Positions 1 to 4,963 of a stretch of 5,372 bases of DNA are shown in pieces. Below the pieces are notes generated by a model that saw only the letters and a list, made by a program, of their open reading frames with translations, had not been told where the DNA came from and ran no database searches. Source of the DNA: Nitrospirae bacterium SPGG5 (GTDB lineage Bacteria; Nitrospirota; Nitrospiria; Nitrospirales; UBA8639); the NCBI GenBank assembly GCA_001643555.1, contig LXTH01000200.1:1575-6946 (forward strand), written 5' to 3'. The stretch's first letter is position 1. Every line of letters begins with the position of its first letter. The translations under genes and the position numbers were made by a program.

Positions 1-557
1 CGCGCTAGGCACTGTGCCTGAAAGCCAGTCGAAAGGTTTAGGTGTCGGATCTGGACTGCAATTTTTTGATGAAGAAGTTCCCGACGTTTTTCAGTATCGG
101 CCATCGTCTGTTTGGAAGATCCATGGCCATTCACAGCCTCTAGCAATGCCCTGAGGGTTTTCGCATGTCGGCGTACCGCGCTGAGGCATTGCAGGGTATG
201 GGCTAACAGCACCTCTTGGTTTTGAGAGTCCTCAATGCCCTTCCCATCATCCCCTTCTCCCGCCACTTCAACAGTGACCACTTCGCGAAGCGGAATCTCC
301 TCACGACGTACTAATTCATGAACGGTCCACAGATACTCTAAGGTGATCGGCAGAGTAAACAAGACGGCCCATAGGTCGGCCTTGCCCTGTTCAATTTGTC
401 GCGCCAGCCGAACCTCACCTTCTTGGGTCAGCAGAGGCACTTGCCCCATTTCTTTCAGGAACATATGGACAGGGCTCTTGGACTCCCACGCATATTCCTG
501 ACGAGGCTGGATCTTCAATGTAGTCGCAATCTGCGTAGACATCGCATGATCATCCAT
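1..557 (-). CDS. RpoD-type sigma-70 factor, N-terminal part (runs off window)
   Basis: The minus-strand frame is open from the chosen ATG to the window edge, giving 185 codons of a longer protein. Residues about 28-60 (SPVHMFLKEMGQVPLLTQEG, then EVRLARQIEQG) match sigma-70 region 1.2, which contacts the promoter discriminator. Residues about 60-185 are rich in charged helices (LVRREEIPLREVV, later LSAVRRHAKTLRALLEAV) and resemble the non-conserved region found between regions 1.2 and 2 only in RpoD-type factors. Regions 2-4 would lie beyond the window. Only about 27 residues precede region 1.2, so the autoinhibitory region 1.1 of typical housekeeping RpoD is absent; this points to a group-2-like paralogue rather than the primary sigma (inference). 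The start is uncertain: in-frame ATGs also occur at 542 and 629, and none has a strong Shine-Dalgarno. It lies downstream of the zinc-ribbon gene on the same strand, separated by about 110 bp. Confidence 0.87.
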   Translation of the reverse strand, partial: MDDHAMSTQIATTLKIQPRQEYAWESKSPVHMFLKEMGQVPLLTQEGEVRLARQIEQGKADLWAVLFTLPITLEYLWTVHELVRREEIPLREVVTVEVAGEGDDGKGIEDSQNQEVLLAHTLQCLSAVRRHAKTLRALLEAVNGHGSSKQTMADTEKRRELLHQKIAVQIRHLNLSTGFQAQCLA

Positions 558-666
558 CCCCGCGCGCACCACTCCAAAGTCAGAGAAAGCTCTCTCACCT
601 TGCACGAATATGTCAAATGATTTTCTCATAACCGTTTGTCTGTATTGTCCACTCAACGTTACGCAG

Positions 667-832
667 CCTTAGGGCTCGCGCAAGAATAGCTTCCTCTGTG
701 TGGGCGTCGATCCATCCCGCCTGGCGGCGTTGCTCGTCCTTTTCATACGAAGGGTATGCGCAGTCCTCGCGCCTTCCCAGACAGGTGGCTCAGCACCCAC
801 ACAGAGGAAGCTATTCTTGCGCGAGCCCTTAG
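667..832. repeat. Element A: palindromic repeat with 34-bp perfect inverted arms
   Basis: Positions 671-704 are the exact reverse complement of 796-829 (34 bp), with one further pair beyond single mismatches on each side. The 91-nt centre (705-795) holds a core GGCGGCGTTGCTC...CATAC...GTATGCGCAG, which is about 75% identical to a core inside element B and also recognisable in element C. The pentamer CTTAG occurs at both outer edges (668-672 and 828-832) in direct orientation, as a target-site duplication would. However, element B also carries CCTTAGGGCTCGCG at 3982-3995, so CTTAG could instead be part of the repeat. There is no coding capacity for mobility, so it is a non-autonomous, MITE- or REP-like unit. 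As RNA it would fold into a very long hairpin between the zinc-ribbon gene and the sigma gene and could dampen read-through. Confidence 0.85.
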
Positions 833-1001
833 AACCGGGATGCGTTGATTTTTGTGGTATTGGGGTCTCGCCTTGAGCTTTATTGAGATACGTTGTCTCC
901 CCACAATTCAAGCACCGTAAAATCGCAATCTGTAAATAGGGTCCCTCCGGATCATACAACTGATCCCGCACGACCAACCCTTGACATCTTGAGCATTTCA
1001 T
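669..1001 (-). CDS. Small zinc-ribbon protein with repeat-derived C-terminal tail
   Basis: A 110-residue protein. The ATG at 1001 is preferred because AGGGAG lies 6 nt upstream (1008-1013); a GTG five codons earlier overlaps that Shine-Dalgarno. Residues 3-6 (CSRC) and 30-33 (CLNC) form a CX2C-X23-CX2C zinc ribbon, with the connecting stretch DQLYDPEGPYLQIAILR. Short proteins of about 60-70 residues with this pattern are, to my knowledge, common in Nitrospira, with unknown function; nucleic-acid or protein binding is plausible but unproven. From about residue 57 onward the reading frame enters element A and stays open to a TAA made by its left arm, so some 53 residues are translated repeat DNA. 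The two tail ends are thus encoded by complementary strands of one palindrome. The native C-terminus was probably displaced by the insertion. No membrane segment or signal peptide is visible. Confidence 0.7.
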   Translation of the reverse strand: MKCSRCQGLVVRDQLYDPEGPYLQIAILRCLNCGETTYLNKAQGETPIPQKSTHPGSKGSRKNSFLCVGAEPPVWEGARTAHTLRMKRTSNAARRDGSTPTQRKLFLREP

Positions 1002-1077
1002 TTTTATCTCCCTCACGGCTCCTGGCCGCTTTCAATACACTTGTAAGCTGGGACTGTGGAATAATTGAAATATTTCC

Positions 1078-1086
1078 ATTATACCA
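1078..1086 (-). promoter_or_regulatory. Extended -10 promoter for the zinc-ribbon gene
   Basis: Read on the minus strand, this is TGG followed by a perfect TATAAT, matching the extended -10 form TGnTATAAT. No good -35 hexamer is seen 16-18 nt upstream, which is tolerated with an extended -10. Transcription would start near 1071 and leave a leader of about 70 nt before the ATG at 1001. The same transcript could continue through element A into the sigma factor gene. Confidence 0.5.
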
Positions 1087-1126
1087 TCCGCATGTCATTC
1101 ATCTCATAAACCTCCAAGAGCAAGAG

Positions 1127-1270
1127 GGGATGTTCAAAAAGGCGCACTCAGCAAGGCCGCAGGCACTTTGGCGCGTGGAGCGTACGGGTGAGTACGTGAG
1201 GGCCGAGAACGCCGCTGGCTTGTCTGCCGTATAGCCTTGGCGAAGGCTGACGACCTTTTTCACCATTCCC
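1127..1270. repeat. Element C: dispersed palindromic repeat, ~144 bp
   Basis: The ends are imperfect inverted repeats: GGGATGTTCAAAAAGGCG at the left, and CGACCTTTTTCACCATTCCC at the right, whose complement reads GGGAATGGTGAAAAAGGTCG. Inside are two small perfect hairpins, CGTAC/GTACG around a 6-nt loop (1181-1196) and AGCCTT-GGCG-AAGGCT (1233-1248). On the minus strand the segment covering about 1165-1218 reads GCCAGCGGCGTTCTCGGCCC and continues in parallel with the core of element A, so the two are diverged members of one family. The TGTTCAAAAAGG...CCTTTTTCA end pair is one I associate with intergenic repeats in Nitrospira genomes (recollection, not a search). It contains no gene. The neighbouring 1271-1413 is AT-rich and shows nothing I can name. 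Confidence 0.7.
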
Positions 1271-1413
1271 AAGCTGAAAATACCGGATACGTGAGATCTT
1301 TCGTGGTCGAAGACATTCACGCACTCTTCTTCTGAATAATCAATGTTTTGCTTATTTCAAGTAGGCTTTCTCACATTTATGAAATTAATTTTGGCACAAT
1401 CGAATCAAACCTC

Positions 1414-1486
1414 TTGTTTTTTCTCTTTTCTACTGGTTACTATAGGTATCTAATTACAAAAGTAAAGTAGGTACCGAAAAGTAACC
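1414..1486 (+). promoter_or_regulatory. hxlR promoter with three TTAC/GTAA-type operator dyads
   Basis: A plausible promoter is TTGTTT (1414-1419), an 18-nt gap, then TACTAT (1438-1443). Three dyads follow closely on one face: TTAC-TATA-GGTA (1437-1448), TTAC-AAAA-GTAA (1454-1465) and TACC-GAAAA-GTAA (1472-1484). The first and last together also form a larger hyphenated palindrome, GGTTACTATAGGTA against TACCGAAAAGTAACC. HxlR-family proteins are known to bind TTAC/GTAA-like dyads next to their own or adjacent genes. The first site covers the -10, and the last ends two bases before the start codon, so autorepression is the natural reading (inference). Confidence 0.6.
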
Positions 1487-1840
1487 ATGAAATTACCGAT
1501 TAGCCCTGCTGGCTGCCCACTCGATGCCCTTCTCCGCGTCCTTTCAGGTCCCTGGACCATTTATATCCTCTGTCGGCTGCATCAAAACGGACCTACCCGA
1601 TTTGGTCAACTCAAGCGCCAACTTGTGGGAATTTCATCAAAAATGTTGACGGAACGGTTACGAACCCTGGAAAAGGCCGAGATTGTATTCCGACATCACA
1701 ATCCAACGGTTCCCCCGCAAGTCACATATGGGTTGACTGAAGAAGGTCAGGAACTGACCACGGTCTTGGACCAACTCAACACCTTGGCTCAACAATGGGG
1801 AGCCGAATCGCATGGCTCAAACCAAAAACTCGCCAGTTAA
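1487..1840 (+). CDS. HxlR-family winged helix-turn-helix transcriptional regulator
   Basis: A 117-residue protein, the usual length for this family. It opens with the family signature CPLDALLRVLSGPWTIYIL (residues 10-28), followed by TRFGQLKRQLVGISSKMLTE (37-56), whose second half begins the recognition helix, and then the wing PTVPPQVTYGLTEEGQEL (73-90). Cys10 sits where redox-sensing members such as YodB and HypR carry their reactive cysteine, so oxidant or quinone/aldehyde sensing is possible but not shown. The protein should act as a cytoplasmic dimeric DNA-binding repressor or activator. The ATG directly follows the third operator dyad, and the ribosome-binding site is weak (GAAAAG). Unlike most HxlR genes it has no adjacent oxidoreductase target gene on either side, so it may be an orphan acting on itself and on distant loci. 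Confidence 0.9.
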   Translation: MKLPISPAGCPLDALLRVLSGPWTIYILCRLHQNGPTRFGQLKRQLVGISSKMLTERLRTLEKAEIVFRHHNPTVPPQVTYGLTEEGQELTTVLDQLNTLAQQWGAESHGSNQKLAS

Positions 1841-1990
1841 CACCCTCTATCCAACATTATTGATCCTAGGCCCGAATATGGAGCCTTTTCTTACCTCATT
1901 TCTGTATTCCACCGTTTTTCATCAGGTGAGTAAACCGAAAAACAGCAGGTGTCAATTTCGGGATCCTTTGACTGCTGCAGGAGCTGTGGC

Positions 1991-2086
1991 GCTCAGGGCG
2001 AACAGACTCTCACCCAACGGATGACGGCTACGCGACCCCGTTCGGGTTGAGCCCTGAGCATGCCGAAGGGTCGAAGCATGAACGGG
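1991..2086. repeat. GTTCG-type intergenic palindromic repeat
   Basis: CCCGTTC (2037-2043) pairs perfectly with GAACGGG (2080-2086), enclosing a segment that includes GGTTGAGC, CCCTGAG and CGAAGGG. To the left, GCTCAGGGCGAAC (1991-2003) is a 10/13 inverted match to GTTCGGGTTGAGC (2040-2052), which suggests a second, degraded half-unit. This resembles the widespread bacterial GTTCG...GAGC...TCGAAC...GAACGG repeat class found between genes. The rest of 1841-2265 apart from the hairpin near 2190 holds no gene that I can support. Confidence 0.55.
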
Positions 2087-2168
2087 AGAATGGCCATGTC
2101 ACTACCATTCTCAGGAAAAATTCTTGGCCACCTATAGCAAGGAATTGAGAGGGGGGAAACGTGAAATT

Positions 2169-2212
2169 CTCCCTTGCCCCCCCTTTAGAAAGGGGAGCAG
2201 GAAGGATTTTTT
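2169..2212 (+). terminator. Hairpin followed by T6, probable terminator on the plus strand
   Basis: The centre CCCCTTT-AG-AAAGGGG (2180-2195) is a perfect dyad. It extends imperfectly outward, with TCCCTTGC on the left facing GCAGGAAGGA on the right, and six T's follow directly (2207-2212). This fits a rho-independent terminator for plus-strand transcripts coming from the hxlR side. On the minus strand the hairpin lies about 70 bp past the helicase stop but lacks a following T-run, so it would serve there only as a 3'-end-stabilising structure. It could also be another intergenic repeat. Confidence 0.5.
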
Positions 2213-2265
2213 CAAAGAGGGACCCTTTGATGTCAATCAGGCCAAGGCCTCCACAAGACACTAAA

Positions 2266-3339
2266 TTATCGGCTTGAGGAAGCAGGACGCGAAGATCGAC
2301 GTGGTCGATTCGGCGCAAAATTTCCGGCCCGTTCTGTAGGCCTTTCTAAGCGATTGCCATTGGGAGTATCACCCGATTGAGGTCGCGAAGATCCATTCAA
2401 GGAACGCTGCCGAGCAGGTGTTCCTGCGGGTCTCGGGCCTGGTCGCCCCCCAACCGGTCGTGATCGCGGAGTGTCTCTGTTCGGCCGTTGACGAGACGGA
2501 GGCCGGCTTCCTGGTGCACAGGGAACCGCATGACCAAGCAGTCGTTCAATGGCTTGCAGCGATCGAAAATCTTCAAACGTGACAAAACTCGTGGCGGACC
2601 CGATAGCCTTCATCCTCGCGGTTCGGCCAATACGATGGACATAGTCTTCCGGTACAGTGGGCAGATCATAGTTAATGACATGACCAATATTTGCGATATC
2701 CAGTCCACGAGCCGCAATATCCGTTGCCACCAAAATCCGAAACTGTCCACGACGAAATCCTTCAAGCGCGGCTCGTCGCTGCGTCAGACGACGTCCTCCA
2801 TGGAGTACCGCGACCCGATGCCCTCCTCGATCCAAGGTTTCTCCCAACCGATCAGCCCGGTGCTTCGTCCGAGTAAACACGAGCACGGACTCCATTTTTT
2901 CTTGAAGAAGCGAAAGCAACAACTGCGTCTTATCTGATGAAGTTGTGTGATGCAGCATGTGCGTGATCCCTTCAGCAGGCGTCGCGGGTTTATCAACCAT
3001 GGCACGCACAGGATCTTTTAAGGACATGCGAGCCAAATCACCTAAATCGCTCGGCAGCGTGGCGGAGAAAAGCAACGTTTGCCGTTCCTCGGGTACTGCA
3101 TCGAGGATTTGATTCAACTGCGGTGCAAAGCCCATATCCAACATCCGATCCGCTTCGTCCAACACCACAATTTCCAAATGTGCTAACGAAATGGTGCCTT
3201 GCCACATGTGGTCTAACAACCGCCCGGGCGTGGCCACCAAAATATCGGTGGGCTCAAGCAAGCCCGCCTTGGTCAGTGATTGCAATAAGGGGGCAGACAC
3301 ACCAAGAGCATCGAACGACTGAGAAACGGATTGAGACAT
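2266..3339 (-). CDS. DEAD-box RNA helicase (RhlE-like) with in-frame loss of the Walker A segment
   Basis: A 357-residue protein; the ATG at 3339 has AAGGA 9 nt upstream. The N-terminus MSQSVSQSFDALGVSAPL (residues 1-18) through AGLLEPT (25-31) is the normal DEAD-box start. Residue 32 then jumps to DILVATPGRLLD (motif Ib). Present afterwards are motif II DEAD (61-64), motif III SAT (92-94), motif IV VFTRTK (154-159), motif V ATDIAARGLDI (205-215), and motif VI HRIGRTAR (235-242). From about residue 270 there is a basic Arg/Pro/Ser-rich tail, probably RNA-binding. Compared with E. coli RhlE, about 100 residues between EPT and DVLVATPGR are missing: the PIQ of the Q motif, AQTGTGKT, PTRELA and the GG motif. 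The frame is kept exactly, with no stop. The protein should therefore not bind or hydrolyse ATP normally, although its RecA2 domain and tail look intact. Intact relatives unwind RNA in ribosome assembly and decay. An assembly error is an alternative. Confidence 0.93.
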   Translation of the reverse strand: MSQSVSQSFDALGVSAPLLQSLTKAGLLEPTDILVATPGRLLDHMWQGTISLAHLEIVVLDEADRMLDMGFAPQLNQILDAVPEERQTLLFSATLPSDLGDLARMSLKDPVRAMVDKPATPAEGITHMLHHTTSSDKTQLLLSLLQEKMESVLVFTRTKHRADRLGETLDRGGHRVAVLHGGRRLTQRRAALEGFRRGQFRILVATDIAARGLDIANIGHVINYDLPTVPEDYVHRIGRTARMKAIGSATSFVTFEDFRSLQAIERLLGHAVPCAPGSRPPSRQRPNRDTPRSRPVGGRPGPRPAGTPARQRSLNGSSRPQSGDTPNGNRLERPTERAGNFAPNRPRRSSRPASSSR

Positions 3340-3346
3340 TAAAGTA

Positions 3347-3372
3347 TTTCCTTAATCCCAAGAAAAGATTAA
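3347..3372 (-). promoter_or_regulatory. Leader dyad overlapping the helicase ribosome-binding site
   Basis: TTAATC (3352-3357) and GATTAA (3367-3372) form a perfect 6-bp inverted repeat with a 9-nt spacer. On the minus strand the helicase Shine-Dalgarno AAGGA (3353-3349) shares two bases with the 3' arm. In mRNA the hairpin would partly cover the ribosome-binding site and be weak at raised temperature. In DNA it could instead be a protein operator. Temperature control is only a suggestion, prompted by the cold-linked roles of DEAD-box helicases. Confidence 0.35.
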
Positions 3373-3904
3373 ACCAGCAGAATGCCGTTAGCGGTCTCTT
3401 GGGAAACCGATAGACTCGACACACCAGTGCATTTCGCACAGGAACCCCTGAGCATTTTCATGACGCCCATGAATCCCGCTCCCTGTTCCACAAGGAGAGG
3501 AGGTGCTGACATTCTGTTAGTGGGATCGTATGTGAACGTGTTCAGAAAACCAAACGAGGCAGAATCAGGAGGGAGTCCGCTCCGAGCAGGATCTGGTCGC
3601 GATACGATCGCGGGTCCGAGTTTCATCTTGCCTTGTTAGCAGCCGGACCGTTTCAGCCAACAATAATTTCTATAGATACAGCAGAACCAGGGTTGTGTCA
3701 AATTTAGCAGTTTCGCTCTTGACGTATAAGGTGAATTCAAGCGTCATAGTCTATCGGTTGAAGAACGATTATCTTAAGGACCTGCGAGAAAATAACTTGA
3801 TCAATATCGCGCCAAGATTTGGGTCGGATTTGGACGGAACGATTGAGAAAAACTCGAGGCATAGCACAGCTATGGTGAGGGTTTTTCGATTGAGGCCCGT
3901 TCAA
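3373..3904. other. Gene-poor stretch with two antiparallel 85-codon frames
   Basis: No gene is convincing here. Two overlapping frames on opposite strands are each open for 85 codons: plus 3382-3639 and minus 3369-3626. The minus frame (starting MKLGPAIVSRPDPARSGLPP) has AAGG close to its ATG and would read toward the helicase, but I recognise no domain. The plus frame has no clear ribosome-binding site. A further plus frame begins at a GTG (3695) and runs into element B. A perfect hairpin CGCGAT-ACG-ATCGCG lies at 3598-3612, and TGACG/CGTCA flank a 17-nt gap at 3720-3746. The stretch could hold an unrecognised small protein, a repeat relic or a non-coding RNA; the sequence alone does not decide. 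Confidence 0.4.
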
Positions 3905-4281
3905 CCTAGAAACAGCAGTTGGGCGCAAAAAAGCCGTGTAAGACATTGGGGTGCATGGTGAAATACAAAAAGTCGTGGTCACCTTAGGGCTCGCGGGACA
4001 ATTGGGAGGCCCAGATTTGTGATCGGGGCAAGGCGCGACGAGGGAGCCTAGCGGGGCTCTGTGACCGAGGAGCAACGCCGCCCCGGGCCAAAGATGGGCC
4101 TCCCCGGAGGGCCGGACGCTTTTGGGCTCCGCCGGCGTCGCTCATCGCTTCCATACTCCCGGTATGCGCACTCTTCGCTCCTTGGCTCGCTCCAAAATCG
4201 TCTCGGCCAATTATCCCGGTTATTTCGTGACGGACCCTGAGAGCTTGCGCGGACTTTTGTGATCCAACTGCTGTTTCTAGG
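3905..4281. repeat. Element B: ~377-bp imperfect palindrome with two head-to-head repeat cores
   Basis: The outer edges are an exact 18-bp inverted repeat, CCTAGAAACAGCAGTTGG (3905-3922) and its complement (4264-4281). Weaker complementarity continues inward for some 40 bp, and ACAATTGGG near 4000 faces CCAATTATCCCGG near 4210. Two repeat cores sit inside in opposite orientation: 4029-4082 (AAGGCGCGACG...GAGCAACGCCGC) and 4131-4185 (GCCGGCGTCGCTC...CGCTCCTTGG). They meet at a GC-rich near-palindromic centre, GGGCCTCCCCGGAGGGCC (4097-4114). The second core is about 75% identical to the core of element A. CCTTAGGGCTCGCG (3982-3995) is shared with the edge of element A. Long open frames across it appear to be by-products of its GC-rich symmetry. 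No transposase is present, so mobility, if any, would have to be supplied in trans. Confidence 0.8.
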
Positions 4282-4330
4282 ATCATACACCTTTCAAGGT
4301 CATCACAGAATATACCTCCCCCTGCTTCAC

Positions 4331-4359
4331 TTGTTACCTGGAAGAGAAGAGTGTAAAAT
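4331..4359 (+). promoter_or_regulatory. Sigma-70-type promoter for flgM
   Basis: TTGTTA (4331-4336) and TAAAAT (4354-4359) are separated by exactly 17 nt, close to the housekeeping consensus. Transcription would begin near 4366 and leave a leader of about 44 nt before the flgM ATG. No sigma-28 element (TAAA plus GCCGATAA) is visible. This fits constitutive or early expression of the anti-sigma factor from just outside element B. Confidence 0.6.
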
Positions 4360-4409
4360 CCCGGTAGGTTGAGTTGCAATCTTTTTCCTTTTACGTGATA
4401 GGCACCATC

Positions 4410-4763
4410 ATGGCAGGTCCAGAAAAGCTCGAAGGACTCCCACAACCACCCCATCACTCTCCACTTTCGAAGGCCGTGCCTCCGCGCCAACACGCCTCGA
4501 ACATAACCTCGGGCGCTCCCCACAACACAGATCCCGTTGAACTCTCACCCGAGAATACCGAATATCAACAGATTTTAAAACGTATCGATCAAGCGCCGGA
4601 CATCCGCCCTGATCGCCTGGAAAAAATTCGTCAGGCACTCGAAGCCGGATCCTATCACATCGGCTCTAACGTTGTGGCTGATCAACTGATTCGAGAAACC
4701 CTGATCAATGACCTCACGAGCAATCAACCTCGCGATGATCGCGAATCTCGGACAGGCTCCTAG
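4410..4763 (+). CDS. flgM: FlgM, anti-sigma-28 factor of flagellar gene expression
   Basis: A 117-residue protein from the ATG at 4410; a TTG 12 codons upstream lacks support, while ATAGG lies about 7 nt before the ATG. The first ~40 residues are Pro/Ser/His-rich and probably disordered, as in other FlgM proteins. The conserved C-terminal part begins at PVELSPENTEYQQILKRID (42-60) and continues with IRPDRLEKIRQALEAGSYHI (65-84) and then VVADQLIRETLINDL (88-102), matching the FlgM pattern VR..K...I..AI..G.Y.....IA..L. FlgM binds sigma-28 (FliA) in the cytoplasm and is exported through the completed hook-basal body, releasing late flagellar genes. Its neighbour downstream is a PilZ protein. It is slightly longer than the ~97-residue enteric FlgM because of its N-terminal tail. 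Confidence 0.88.
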   Translation: MAGPEKLEGLPQPPHHSPLSKAVPPRQHASNITSGAPHNTDPVELSPENTEYQQILKRIDQAPDIRPDRLEKIRQALEAGSYHIGSNVVADQLIRETLINDLTSNQPRDDRESRTGS

Positions 4764-4963
4764 CTAAGCCACAACTCATTTCCCGCACTTCAGCTTCCTT
4801 CATGTTGCCTTCCTTTTTAGGATAATAGGTTTCGTCTACGTTGTTTCAAGCACTGATAGGCCAGGGACACCTTTCGTCTCGGCGAGAAGAGGTTAGACAT
4901 CCAACCTATCAACCACAGGCTTTGACTGAAGCATTTGGGAAAACAACCGAAAACAGTTGGGAG

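Noticed and set aside
396..620. Plus-strand open frame of 74 codons
   Set aside because: It is antisense to the sigma factor region 1.2, which is the recognisable coding strand.
893..1320. Overlapping frames on both strands across element C and the zinc-ribbon gene
   Set aside because: They are explained by the palindromic repeat and by the antisense of the zinc-ribbon domain; no independent support.
1812..2024. Plus-strand open frame of 70 codons starting inside hxlR
   Set aside because: No Shine-Dalgarno of note, no family resemblance, and it runs into a degraded intergenic repeat.
2028..2318. Minus-strand open frame of 96 codons overlapping the helicase end
   Set aside because: It spans the GTTCG repeat and the C-rich hairpin, has no recognisable domain, and overlaps the helicase tail in another frame.
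2488..2937. Plus-strand open frame of 149 codons
   Set aside because: It lies wholly antisense to helicase motifs IV-VI, whose minus-strand translation is clearly conserved.
3480..3660. Possible structured RNA such as tmRNA, RNase P RNA or SRP RNA
   Set aside because: I looked for the conserved tmRNA 3' end, the RNase P GAGGAAAGUCC motif and the SRP GGUCAGGUCCGGAAGGAAGC core and found none.
3695..3961. Plus-strand frame from a GTG, 88 codons
   Set aside because: No ribosome-binding site, no domain, and its last third lies in the left arm of element B; kept only as a remark on the gene-poor stretch.
667..4281. CRISPR array formed by the repeats
   Set aside because: The copies are palindromic, diverged, kilobases apart and differently flanked, with no regular spacer pattern and no cas genes.
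3984..4523. Minus-strand open frame of 179 codons across element B and the start of flgM
   Set aside because: It crosses the GC-rich palindrome, is antisense to the recognisable FlgM N-terminus, and has low-complexity Arg/Gly/Pro composition with no domain.
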